Shown here: positions 25,260 to 33,409 of the stretch, piece by piece
How positions within the stretch are numbered: position 1 is the first letter of the stretch
Layout: every line of letters starts with the position of its first letter
Assembly (NCBI GenBank): GCA_964388175.1
Contig: CAYLYS010000027.1
Span: 1 to 33,419, forward strand
Direction of reading: 5' to 3'
Origin: JAITWN01 sp964388175
GTDB lineage: Bacteria; Pseudomonadota; Gammaproteobacteria; SZUA-140
DNA: 33,419 nt
Position numbers and translations under genes: made by a program
The notes under the pieces: model-generated
Databases searched by the model: none
What the model was told of the DNA's origin: nothing
What the model saw: the letters and a program-made list of their open reading frames with translations, nothing else

Positions 25260-25850
25260 ATGACCGCACGCCTGGACGATGCCGCGCTCGATCAACTGTT
25301 CCGCAACGCGCGAACCTACAACGGCTTCAGGCTGGACCCGGTGGACGATGAAACCGTCCGCGCGCTTTACGATCTGGTGAAGTGGGGACCGACTGCGTTC
25401 AATTCGCAGCCCACGCGCTACGTATTCATCCGCTCCGCCGCCGCCAAGTCGCGGCTGGCACCCGCGCTGTCTTCGAGCAACCGCGGCAAGACGGTGAACG
25501 CGCCGCTGAACATCATCCTCGCCTGCGACACGCGTTTCTTCGACCATCTGCCGGAATTGACCGCGTCGCCGAATGCAAAGGAACTGTTCGAGGACAATCC
25601 TGCCCTGGTCGAGCCCACACTGCTGCGCAACGCCGGCCTGCAGGCCGGCTATCTGGTGCTCGCCGCACGCGCGCTCGGACTCGATGTCGGGCTGATGACG
25701 GGATTCAAGGCGGATCTGGTCAATCGGGAGTTTTTCCCGGATGGACGCTATCAGGTCAATGTCATCGCCAATCTCGGCTACGGTGACGATGCATCCCTTC
25801 GTCCCCGCGCGCGCCGGTTCACGTTCGAGGAAGTGGCGCAGATTCTCTGA
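25260..25850 (+). CDS. RutE-like nitroreductase-family protein (FMN-dependent)
   Basis: The 196-aa product is the same length as E. coli RutE and follows it closely: ARTYNGFRLDPVDDETVRALYDLVKWGPTAFNSQP, ALSSSNRGKTVNAPLNIILA, LLRNAGLQAGYLVLAARALGLDVGLMTGF and NVIANLGYGD. RutE reduces malonic semialdehyde in pyrimidine degradation, but no other rut gene is present. In this operon, 15 bases after an FMNH2-type monooxygenase, it may act as a flavin- or aldehyde-handling partner. No SsuE-type FMN reductase is seen in the window. The family call is firm; the role is inference. Confidence 0.88.
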   Translation: MTARLDDAALDQLFRNARTYNGFRLDPVDDETVRALYDLVKWGPTAFNSQPTRYVFIRSAAAKSRLAPALSSSNRGKTVNAPLNIILACDTRFFDHLPELTASPNAKELFEDNPALVEPTLLRNAGLQAGYLVLAARALGLDVGLMTGFKADLVNREFFPDGRYQVNVIANLGYGDDASLRPRARRFTFEEVAQIL

Positions 25851-26151
25851 GCGGTTTTATTCATGTCAGAAGACGCATCCATGTCCGCAAGCGCGGATAT
25901 CCAGGCTGTCGCCGAACAGATCGGCTGCCTCGATCGTGGCCCGCGATCGGAAAAATCTCTGAAGATGGGACAGGGTAAAACGAAGAGGAATGAGCGGTGT
26001 GTCGGTGTTACCGACTGCGTACGCATCCGGTGGTGTTTCAGGAACTCGATCGCTTCCTGCCTGCCCATATAGCGCTGCAGCGTGCGCACGTCGCAGCGGG
26101 GTTATATATCCGGTGTCATGAGCAAGCGGATGGTGACCGTTCTTCGTCTTC
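25851..26151. other. Gap between convergent genes, no gene seen
   Basis: This 301-base stretch separates the nitroreductase gene from the end of lhr. Short frames exist on both strands (e.g. 25863-26072 plus), without a family match or coding look. I saw no clear terminator for either gene. Confidence 0.4.
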
Positions 26152-29100
26152 TCAGACGATAACCGCGGTTCGGCTTTCGCTCCAGTCCTTATCTTCCGAA
26201 CGCAGCAGCGCCGTTCTGATTTCCCATTCGCGTTCCGGTGGCGGGTTTATTGGGAAACGCACCTCGCCGCCCGCGTAGATGGCGATCGGCACGCCGTCGC
26301 GATACAGCACACGGTTGGCGATCTGGGCGGGGACGCGTTCGCCGGGGGTGACGATGCCGGTGAGGTTGAGCGGGTCGGCGGCGCTGATCGAGACCAGTTC
26401 TCCGCGTTCTCCCGCACGCCGCGCTGCGCGCAGCGGTGCGAGTGCTTCGGACAGGGCGTATTGTTCACCGCTGAAACCGTCGACGAAGCGGCCGCCGCGG
26501 ATTTCGCCGCGCGCTTCCAGGCGCCGATAGCAGTGCACGAGATCGCGCCAGGGCGGTGCGCCGCTTTCGCGCGCGAGTAGGGCGCGGAAGACCACGCCGT
26601 AGCGGCGCAGCAGGGTGCGTGCGAGATGTTCGACGGCGCGCGCTTCGCGCTGTGCGGCGTTTTCCCCGGTTCCGGTTCTATCCCCGGCCTCTTCTTCCTT
26701 GGCCGCGCGCGGCGGCGGGCGCAGCCATACCCAGCGCCCGCTGTCAGCCACGCCCGGCGCCTGCGCATGGCGGCGCCGGCGCGCTCCGGCGTAGCCGGGG
26801 CGCTTGTGCTGCGGTGCGAGCAGGGCGCGCAGGCCGGCGTAGCTGTCGGCGCTGACCAGGCCCTGCGCGACGAGTTCGGCGAGTGCCGTTTCCAGGCGCG
26901 TGTGCAGCAGGCCGCTCGCGTCCTGCAGCTCCTCGAAGAAGGCGGCGGGATGGTGTTCGAAGGCGGCGGCGAGCGCGCGCGCGTCGGCCGACAGTGTGTG
27001 CAGGGTTTCATCCGGCGCCGGATCGAGCGCGCGCCAGTGCATCAGGCTGCGCCGTGGAACGAAGGTGATCGGTGTGCTGCGCAGCGGCGCCGCCCGGCGG
27101 GCGTTGCCCGCTGCATTTCTGCCGTCTCCCGCCACGTTCTTGCGTGCGGTGAGCCGCAGCCAGGCGAAGCGTCCCGCGCTGCACAGGCGATCGAGCTCGT
27201 CGGCGGTGTAGCCGCGCAGGCGCGCCGGCAGGATGTGCGCTTCCCAGGCCGCGGCCGGAGCCGCGCAGCCTTCGAGCTGGGTGAGCGCGGCGGCGAGCGC
27301 CTCGATGCCTTCACGGCGTTCATCCAGGCCCTGCCAGTGGAAGAGGAAGCGCATGAAGTCCGCCGGCGCGACCGCTTCGATTTCGCTGCGCAGGCGCTTG
27401 AGCGTGTAGCGGTGGATGCGGGCCAGCAGGCGCCGCTCGCACCACTGCGTTTCCGCGCTGTCGAGAGCAGCGGGTTCGAAGTGACCGCGGATGACGAAGC
27501 CTTCGCTTTCCAGGGCGATGAGCGCGCCTTCGAGGCGCGGTTCGTCGAGAGCGAACTGCGCCGCCAGCGCTTGCGCCGTCACCGGCCCCAGCCCTTCCAG
27601 GCGGCTGCGCAGCAGTGCGCGCAGCGCTTCGTCGGCATCCGGTGCCGCGCCGGTTTCTTCCGATGCCGACAGGCGCGTGACCGGTGTTTCCCACGCATCG
27701 GGATAGAGCGCGCGAATCTCGCGCATGCGCTCGGCGGCAGCGCGCAGGCTCGCACTCGCCGGCGTCGTCACGCGCGCGGCGCGGCCGTCGCGAGCGAGCG
27801 CATCGAACAGCGCTTCCCAGGCCGGACGCCGCTGCATGTCCTCCTCGGTGAGAAAGCCCATCAGCACCAGCGCGTCGTGCAGTTCGTCGGGTGTCGCCGC
27901 CTCGGGCCAGGCTTCGGCGCGTACGCGGGCGATTGCTGCGGGATCGATGCGGCCGAGTTCGGGCACGCCGTCAATGATCCCGGCCGCATCGCGTCCGCGC
28001 TGCTGCTGTACCGACAGCGTGCGCCGTTCCTCGGCCGGTGCATCATCGAGAAAGGCATAGGGCCGGGCGGCGAGGACCTCGCAGGCGAGCGGCGAGGGCG
28101 CGGTCAACTCGCGCGCATGCACGCGGATGGCGCCGTCCTCGATGCCGCGCAGCACGCTTTCGAAACCGTCGATGTCCATCACTTCATGCAGGCAGTCGGC
28201 GAGCGTCTGGCGCACGAGAGGATGATCGGGTACTTCGCGGTCGCCGGCGATGTTCTCCAGGCAGGCGAGCTGATCGGGGAAGATCACCGCCACCAGATCC
28301 TCGGCGTCGGCGCGCTGGAACTGCGCCGGCACGCGCCGGCCGTTGCGGTTGCGCGGCACGGCGAGCGCGATGTTGCTCACCCAGCGCCAGCGCGTGGCGA
28401 ACATCGGCGCATCGAGCAGGGCCTGGATCAGCAACGGGCGCACGCTCGCGGCGCGCAGATAGCCGGCGACCTCGGCGAGCGGGAAGCTGTGCGTGGGGCC
28501 GAGGGACAGCACGACGTTGTCCTCGGTCGCCGCTGCCTGCAGCTCGAAGTTGAACTTGCGGCAGAAGCGCTTGCGCAGGGCGAGACCCCAGGCGCGGTTG
28601 ATGCGCGCGCCGAAGGGGGCGTGGATGACGAGGTGCATATCGCCGACTTCATCGAAGAAGCGCTCGAGCACCACGTTGCGCTGATCCGGTACGACGCCGA
28701 GCGCGGCGTGCGCGGCGGCGAGGTAGTCGGCGAGCTGCGCCGCGGCGGCGGCTGCGAGGCCGATCTCGTTCTGCAGCCAGCGGCCGAGGGCGGGCGCGTC
28801 CGCGCCGGCAGCCAGGCGCGCCTCGGCGTGCTCGCGCAGGCGCGACACCGCGAACGAAAGCTCGTCGCTGCGCCCCGGCGCTTCGCCCAGCCAGAAGGGG
28901 ATGTTGGGCGGCTGTCCCTTGGCGTCCTCCACCAGCACCTTGCCCTGCTCGATTTTGAGCATGCGATAGGAGGTGTTGCCGAGCTGGAAGATGTCGCCCG
29001 GCATGCTCTCGAAGGCGAAGTCCTCGTTGAGTTTGCCGATGGCGTAGCCCTGCGGCTGCAGAATGACGTCGTAGTCGAACTGGTCGGGGATGGCGCCGGC

Positions 29101-30606
29101 GTTGGTGAGTGCGGTGAGGCGCGCGCCGCGGCGCGCGCGCAGGCGCCCGTTGACGGCGTCGCGGTGGAGATAGGCGCCCCGGCGTCCGCGCCGCGTGCTG
29201 TAGCCGTCGGCGAGCATGCGCAGCAGCTCGGTGAATTCCCCGCGCGGCAGCGCGGTGTAGGGCAGGGCGCGGCGCAGGCAGTCGTACAGTGCCGCCTCGT
29301 CCCATTCGCGGCTCGCCACTTCGGCGACGATCTGCTGGGCGAGCACGTCGAGCGGCGCCGGAAGTTGAATGGGCGGCATGCGGATGCGTTCGAGCTCACC
29401 GCGGCGCACGGCGTCGAGCAGGGCGGTGCATTCGACCAGATCGTCGCGCGAGAGCGGGAACAGGTGGCCGCGCGGCAGGCCGCCGACGGCGTGCCCCGAG
29501 CGCCCGACGCGTTGCAGGAAGATGGCGATCGCACGTGGCGAGCCGAGCTGACAGACCAGATCGACGTCGCCGATGTCGATGCCGAGTTCGAGCGAGGCGG
29601 TGGCGACGAGCACGGCGAGGCGGCCCTGCTTGAGGCGCTGCTCGGCGTCGAGGCGCTGCTCACGCGCCATGCTGCCGTGATGCGCGGCGACGCGCTCTTC
29701 CTCGCCGGGTCGGTTGAGGCGTTCGGCGAGATGGCGCGCGACGCGTTCGGCGAGGCGGCGCGTGTTGACGAAGATCAGCGTGCTGTGGTGTGTTTCAACC
29801 AGCGCGGTGAGGCGGTCGTAGATCTCGCTCCATACCTCGGCCGCCATCACCGCTTCCAGCGGCGATCCGGGCACTTCGATGGCCAGCGCCCGTTCGCGCT
29901 GGTGGCCGGTGTCGACGATGACGCAGTCGCCGCGCCCTTCGCCGGTGAGGAAGCGCGCCATGTCGGCGATCGGTTTCTGCGTCGCCGACAGTCCGATGCG
30001 CACCGGATCGCCGCTGCCGGCCTCGGCGCACAGGGCGCTGAGGCGTTCCAGCGACAGGGCGAGATGGGCGCCGCGCTTGTTGCCGGCGAGGGCATGGATC
30101 TCATCGACGATGACCGTGCGCACGGTGGCGAGCATGGCGCGGCCGGATTCCGAGGTGAGCATGATGAACAGCGATTCCGGCGTGGTGACCAGGATGTGCG
30201 GTGGCTTGCGCCGCATGCGTTCGCGTTCGCCGGGCGGGGTATCGCCGCTGCGCACCCAGCTGCGCAGCGCGACATCGGGCAGGCCCGATGCCAGCAGCAC
30301 GTCGCGCACACCCTGCAGCGGTAGCTCCAGGTTTTTATGAATATCGTTGGATAATGCCTTGATTGGGGAGATATAAAGCACCCGTGTCTCGTCGGGCAGC
30401 GGGCCCGAGCGGAGGCCCTCGCGCAGCAGGCCGTCGATGGCGGCGAGGAAGGCGGCGAGGGTTTTGCCCGAGCCGGTGGGGGCGGCGATCAGGGTATGGT
30501 GTCCCTGCTGCGTTGCCGGCCACGCCAGACGCTGCACCGGCGTCGGCTCGCCGAAGTGGCGCGTGAACCAGTGCGCGACGGCGGGATGGAAGGTTTGCAG
30601 GGGCAT
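26152..30606 (-). CDS. lhr: Large helicase Lhr (DEAD/DEAH family, long form)
   Basis: The 1484-aa product has two RecA domains with Walker A APTGSGKT (42-49), PIKALSND, TTPESLFIML, DEIH (168-171), SATQKP and the late motif QRVGRSGHAVGG. Next come the winged-helix and Lhr core domains (FQLGNTSYRMLKIEQGKV, HAPFGARINRAWGLALRKRF) and the long C-terminal extension found in Proteobacteria and Actinobacteria. Lhr is a 3'-5' DNA helicase linked to DNA repair. I chose ATG 30606 (MPLQTFHPAV), which matches family N-termini; an in-frame start at 30735 would add 43 unlikely residues. It is divergent from lpoB. Confidence 0.95.
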   Translation of the reverse strand: MPLQTFHPAVAHWFTRHFGEPTPVQRLAWPATQQGHHTLIAAPTGSGKTLAAFLAAIDGLLREGLRSGPLPDETRVLYISPIKALSNDIHKNLELPLQGVRDVLLASGLPDVALRSWVRSGDTPPGERERMRRKPPHILVTTPESLFIMLTSESGRAMLATVRTVIVDEIHALAGNKRGAHLALSLERLSALCAEAGSGDPVRIGLSATQKPIADMARFLTGEGRGDCVIVDTGHQRERALAIEVPGSPLEAVMAAEVWSEIYDRLTALVETHHSTLIFVNTRRLAERVARHLAERLNRPGEEERVAAHHGSMAREQRLDAEQRLKQGRLAVLVATASLELGIDIGDVDLVCQLGSPRAIAIFLQRVGRSGHAVGGLPRGHLFPLSRDDLVECTALLDAVRRGELERIRMPPIQLPAPLDVLAQQIVAEVASREWDEAALYDCLRRALPYTALPRGEFTELLRMLADGYSTRRGRRGAYLHRDAVNGRLRARRGARLTALTNAGAIPDQFDYDVILQPQGYAIGKLNEDFAFESMPGDIFQLGNTSYRMLKIEQGKVLVEDAKGQPPNIPFWLGEAPGRSDELSFAVSRLREHAEARLAAGADAPALGRWLQNEIGLAAAAAAQLADYLAAAHAALGVVPDQRNVVLERFFDEVGDMHLVIHAPFGARINRAWGLALRKRFCRKFNFELQAAATEDNVVLSLGPTHSFPLAEVAGYLRAASVRPLLIQALLDAPMFATRWRWVSNIALAVPRNRNGRRVPAQFQRADAEDLVAVIFPDQLACLENIAGDREVPDHPLVRQTLADCLHEVMDIDGFESVLRGIEDGAIRVHARELTAPSPLACEVLAARPYAFLDDAPAEERRTLSVQQQRGRDAAGIIDGVPELGRIDPAAIARVRAEAWPEAATPDELHDALVLMGFLTEEDMQRRPAWEALFDALARDGRAARVTTPASASLRAAAERMREIRALYPDAWETPVTRLSASEETGAAPDADEALRALLRSRLEGLGPVTAQALAAQFALDEPRLEGALIALESEGFVIRGHFEPAALDSAETQWCERRLLARIHRYTLKRLRSEIEAVAPADFMRFLFHWQGLDERREGIEALAAALTQLEGCAAPAAAWEAHILPARLRGYTADELDRLCSAGRFAWLRLTARKNVAGDGRNAAGNARRAAPLRSTPITFVPRRSLMHWRALDPAPDETLHTLSADARALAAAFEHHPAAFFEELQDASGLLHTRLETALAELVAQGLVSADSYAGLRALLAPQHKRPGYAGARRRRHAQAPGVADSGRWVWLRPPPRAAKEEEAGDRTGTGENAAQREARAVEHLARTLLRRYGVVFRALLARESGAPPWRDLVHCYRRLEARGEIRGGRFVDGFSGEQYALSEALAPLRAARRAGERGELVSISAADPLNLTGIVTPGERVPAQIANRVLYRDGVPIAIYAGGEVRFPINPPPEREWEIRTALLRSEDKDWSESRTAVIV

Positions 30607-30685
30607 GGGGAAATCATAGCGCAATCGCTTCCGCGCGGGGCGGCCGTCCGCTGGACCGTTTGCTATATTGCGCTGTATGCCCAAT

Positions 30686-30716
30686 TGAAAGGGCGAAAGA
30701 GTGAAAGGGCGAAAGA
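30686..30716 (+). repeat. 15-bp tandem direct repeat between lhr and lpoB
   Basis: TGAAAGGGCGAAAGA occurs at 30686-30700 and again at 30702-30716, separated by one base (16-base period). It lies in the 200-base divergent gap, about 90 bases before the lpoB ATG. Confidence 0.7.
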
Positions 30717-30806
30717 AGGCGCCGCCACTATCCAAGTGCGGGCGGGCGGCGCAGAATAGCGGCGGGTCATTTTACCGATTGGCGACAAGGATCTGGAGGC
30801 AGGCAG

Positions 30807-31418
30807 ATGAGAGGATGGATGAGGTTTGTGGCGCCCATGGCCGTATTGCTGATCATGGGCTTGACGCTGCAGGGCTGCGCCACGCGCGTGGAGCGTGTCG
30901 CGGTGGACGAGGAGCGCGACCTCAGCGGCAACTGGAACGACACCGATTCGCGCCTGGTCTCCGAGGAGATGATCCGCGATGTGCTGGCGCGGCCGTGGAT
31001 CGGCGATTTCCGCCAGGCGAGCGGAGCGAGGCCGACGGTGATCGTCGGCGAGGTGCGCAATCTCAGCCATGAGCACATCAACGTCAATACCTTCGTCAAC
31101 GATCTGGCGCGCGAGTTGATCAACTCCGGGCAGGTCAATTTCGTCGCCTCGCGCATCGAGCGCGAGGAGATCCGCGACGAGCGCCGCGACCAGGCGCAGC
31201 ATGCGGCCGAGGAAACGCGCAAGGCGATGGGACGCGAGCTCGGCGCCGATTTCATGCTGCAGGGCAGTATCAATACCATTCTCGACGTCGAAGGCCGGCG
31301 CCAGGTGCGCTATTACCAGATCGATCTCGATCTGATCAGTCTCGCCGACAACCGCAAGGTCTGGATCGGCCAGAAGAAGATCAAGAAGTTCGTGACCAAG
31401 GCGGCGATCCGGCCGTGA
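30807..31418 (+). CDS. lpoB: LpoB-family outer-membrane lipoprotein, activator of penicillin-binding protein
   Basis: The 203-aa product has a signal with lipobox LQGC (Cys24). The mature domain carries LpoB-type blocks: LSGNWNDTDSRLVSEEMIRDVL, RPTVIVGEVRNLSHEHINVNTF, LINSGQVNFVA, GADFMLQGSI and VWIGQKKIKKFV. In Enterobacteria LpoB reaches through the periplasm to activate PBP1b during peptidoglycan synthesis. The long disordered linker of E. coli LpoB is short here. The TGA stop sits in the loop of a CGGCCG-TGAT-CGGCCG hairpin (31410-31425). It probably forms an operon with the COG3014 gene. Confidence 0.92.
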   Translation: MRGWMRFVAPMAVLLIMGLTLQGCATRVERVAVDEERDLSGNWNDTDSRLVSEEMIRDVLARPWIGDFRQASGARPTVIVGEVRNLSHEHINVNTFVNDLARELINSGQVNFVASRIEREEIRDERRDQAQHAAEETRKAMGRELGADFMLQGSINTILDVEGRRQVRYYQIDLDLISLADNRKVWIGQKKIKKFVTKAAIRP

Positions 31419-31465
31419 TCGGCCGCTGACGGCTCTGGATCGATTCGGGGGCAGGCGGACGCCGC

Positions 31466-31526
31466 CGACGGTGTCCGTCGATGTGATATCCACAGGGGCC
31501 ATCGCCACCGCCGCAGGGCGATGGCC
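31466..31526 (+). other. Two perfect hairpins between lpoB and the COG3014 gene
   Basis: CGACGG-TGT-CCGTCG (31466-31480) is followed by GGCCATCGCC-N10-GGCGATGGCC (31497-31526). The second has a 10-bp perfect stem and ends 43 bases before the next ATG. Neither is followed by a T-run. They could modulate read-through or translation of the downstream gene. Confidence 0.5.
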
Positions 31527-31569
31527 TGCGGCCCCGCCCTCTTCGCAACCGACTTCCGGTTTCCCTTGC

Positions 31570-32871
31570 ATGCGATCGTTTTTACTGCTGATTCCTGTTT
31601 TCCTGCTGTTGTCGGCCTGCGCTTCGTATGGCGACTGGGTCGGGCGCATGGAGCAGGATATCGCGCGTGAGGATACGCAGGCCGCGCTGCAGGTGCTGGA
31701 GCAGCATGCCGGCGCCCGCGGCAAGGACGCCACGCTCTATCATCTCAACCGCGGCATGCTGCTGCGCATGCAGGGCGATCTGGTCGCGAGCGGGCAGGAT
31801 TTCGAGCAGGCCAAGACCGTCATCGAGGCGCTGCTCGCCGTCAGCGTCAGCGAGCAGGTCGGTGCGCTGGCGATCAACGATGCCCAGCGCAGTTATGTCG
31901 GCGAACCGTTCGAGCGCGCCTTCCTGCACGTCTATGCCGCGCTCAATTTTCTCGAACGGGGCGCCGCCGATGAGGCGCGGGTCGAAATGCTCCAGCTCGA
32001 TGTGCTGCTCGGCGAACTGGAGCGCGGCGGTGACCTCGCCGGCACGGCGCTGCCGCGCTATCTGGCCGGCATGGTGTTCGAGTCGCGCGGGGAATGGAGC
32101 GACGCCATGATCGCCTATCGCAAGGCCTATGAGGCTTATCACGCCCATCCGCTGGCTTCGGGCGTGGCGGTGCCGCCCGTGCTTGGCCGCGATCTGATGC
32201 GCTTGGCGGCGCGGCTCGGACTCGCCGAGGAGCTGGCGCGCTACCGCGGCGAATTCGGCGAACGGGAGGAGGGCGCCACACCGCGCGCCGGCGAAGCCGA
32301 GCTGATTTTTCTGCTGCACAGCGGGCTGGCGCCGGTGAAGCAGGAAACCGGCATGGTGGCGCCGACGCCGTCGGGACGGTTGATATCGGTATCGATGCCG
32401 TACTATCAGAGCCGGCAACCGGCACTGACCGCGGCACAGGTGTCGGCGGAGGGTCGCGTCGTCCGGGCGGAGCTGGTCGAAGACATCGATGCCGCGGCGC
32501 GCGCGGCGCTGGAAAAGCGAAGCGGCGCCATTCTCGCCCGTACCGTGGCGCGCGCCGCGGTCAAGCACGAGGCCAGCCGCCAGGCCGGGCGAGAGAACGA
32601 ACTCGCCGGCCTGGTGCTCAATATTGCCGGACTGATCAGTGAGCGTGCCGATACCCGCAGTTGGAGCACGCTGCCCAACCGCATCTATCTCGCGCGCCTG
32701 GCGGTGCCGGCGGGGCGGCACGAGGCGCGGGTGGATCTCATCGATCGCCGCGGCGGCATCGTCGAAACACGCACCTATCCGCTCGATCTCCTCCCCGGTG
32801 AAAAGCGTTTTCTTTCCGTGCACCGCGTGACGCCCGCCGATCTGCCGCCCTGGATCGCGCGTCCGCGCTGA
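31570..32871 (+). CDS. COG3014-family lipoprotein linked to LpoB
   Basis: The 433-aa product has a signal peptide with lipobox LSAC (Cys17), then an alpha-helical TPR-like section (about 25-250; ATLYHLNRGMLLRMQGD, ERAFLHVYAALNFLERGAADEARVEMLQ, LAGMVFESRGEWSDAMIAYRKAYEAYH). A C-terminal section follows with LIFLLHSGLAPVKQE, VSMPYYQSR and ADTRSWSTLPNRIYLARLAVPAGRHEARVDL. This layout is that of COG3014 proteins, often encoded next to lpoB in Gammaproteobacteria. A third partner often found there, a YcfL-type gene, is not seen here. I chose ATG 31570 because the signal peptide begins there; its ribosome-binding site is weak. Confidence 0.85.
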   Translation: MRSFLLLIPVFLLLSACASYGDWVGRMEQDIAREDTQAALQVLEQHAGARGKDATLYHLNRGMLLRMQGDLVASGQDFEQAKTVIEALLAVSVSEQVGALAINDAQRSYVGEPFERAFLHVYAALNFLERGAADEARVEMLQLDVLLGELERGGDLAGTALPRYLAGMVFESRGEWSDAMIAYRKAYEAYHAHPLASGVAVPPVLGRDLMRLAARLGLAEELARYRGEFGEREEGATPRAGEAELIFLLHSGLAPVKQETGMVAPTPSGRLISVSMPYYQSRQPALTAAQVSAEGRVVRAELVEDIDAAARAALEKRSGAILARTVARAAVKHEASRQAGRENELAGLVLNIAGLISERADTRSWSTLPNRIYLARLAVPAGRHEARVDLIDRRGGIVETRTYPLDLLPGEKRFLSVHRVTPADLPPWIARPR

Positions 32872-33312
32872 GATCGGGTCGGCATTCCTGCGCTTGCGGT
32901 CTCCGCCTCTGAAAATTGTCAATGACGCCGGAGGGCGGCGCACTTACAGTGCAAGCCAGATACGAACCCGGATACGGGCATGGCGAGCGGGGTGCAGCGA
33001 TGAGCGCAGATCGGTCGGCACAGGCGAACAGGAACGGGGTGCTGCTCGGCGGCATCTGCCGGCGCATGAGAATGAACCTTGCCATCCCGCCGCTGTCACT
33101 CAATATTCATAATGTCCGGATGCGCACCCGCCGAAATTCTTTACATCGGGGTGGAACTCTTTCGCATGACGAGGCGTCTTATGTGTACAGCAGCGGAATT
33201 CACCGCTGCCGAAGAATGCGGCCGGCAGCCGAACAGAGTACGTACATCAACCCCGATTTCAAGACAGGAACCCATTAGCGCGCCAAACGAATTCGTTGTA
33301 AATCCGTCCCGG

Positions 33313-33336
33313 CCCTCCCCCCTCCCCCCCTCCCCC
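33313..33336 (-). other. G-quadruplex-type G-tract on the minus strand
   Basis: On the + strand, C-runs of 3, 6, 7 and 5 are separated by single T bases. The complement is four G-runs with one-base loops, a textbook G-quadruplex pattern, with i-motif potential on the + strand. Confidence 0.6.
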
Positions 33337-33374
33337 TTTCAAGGCCTACATAAGGCCCCCCCTTACGCTTTTCA

Positions 33375-33409
33375 AAAAATCATGATTTTTAGCAAAAATT
33401 CACATTTTT
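33375..33409. repeat. Tandem AAAAAT-N4-ATTTTT palindromes
   Basis: AAAAATCATGATTTTT (33375-33390) is a perfect 16-base palindrome. AAAAAT-TCAC-ATTTTT (33394-33409) repeats the same half-sites with a 19-base period. The array may continue beyond the window edge. Confidence 0.65.

Noticed and set aside
23958..25547. Long open frame on the - strand across the monooxygenase and reductase genes
   Set aside because: It is the antisense shadow of well-identified + strand genes, with no family features and no plausible start.
26626..30324. A very long open frame (over 1200 codons) on the + strand
   Set aside because: It is exactly antisense to lhr, whose motifs are unmistakable. Long antisense frames are expected in GC-rich codon-biased DNA, and the translation has no recognisable motif.
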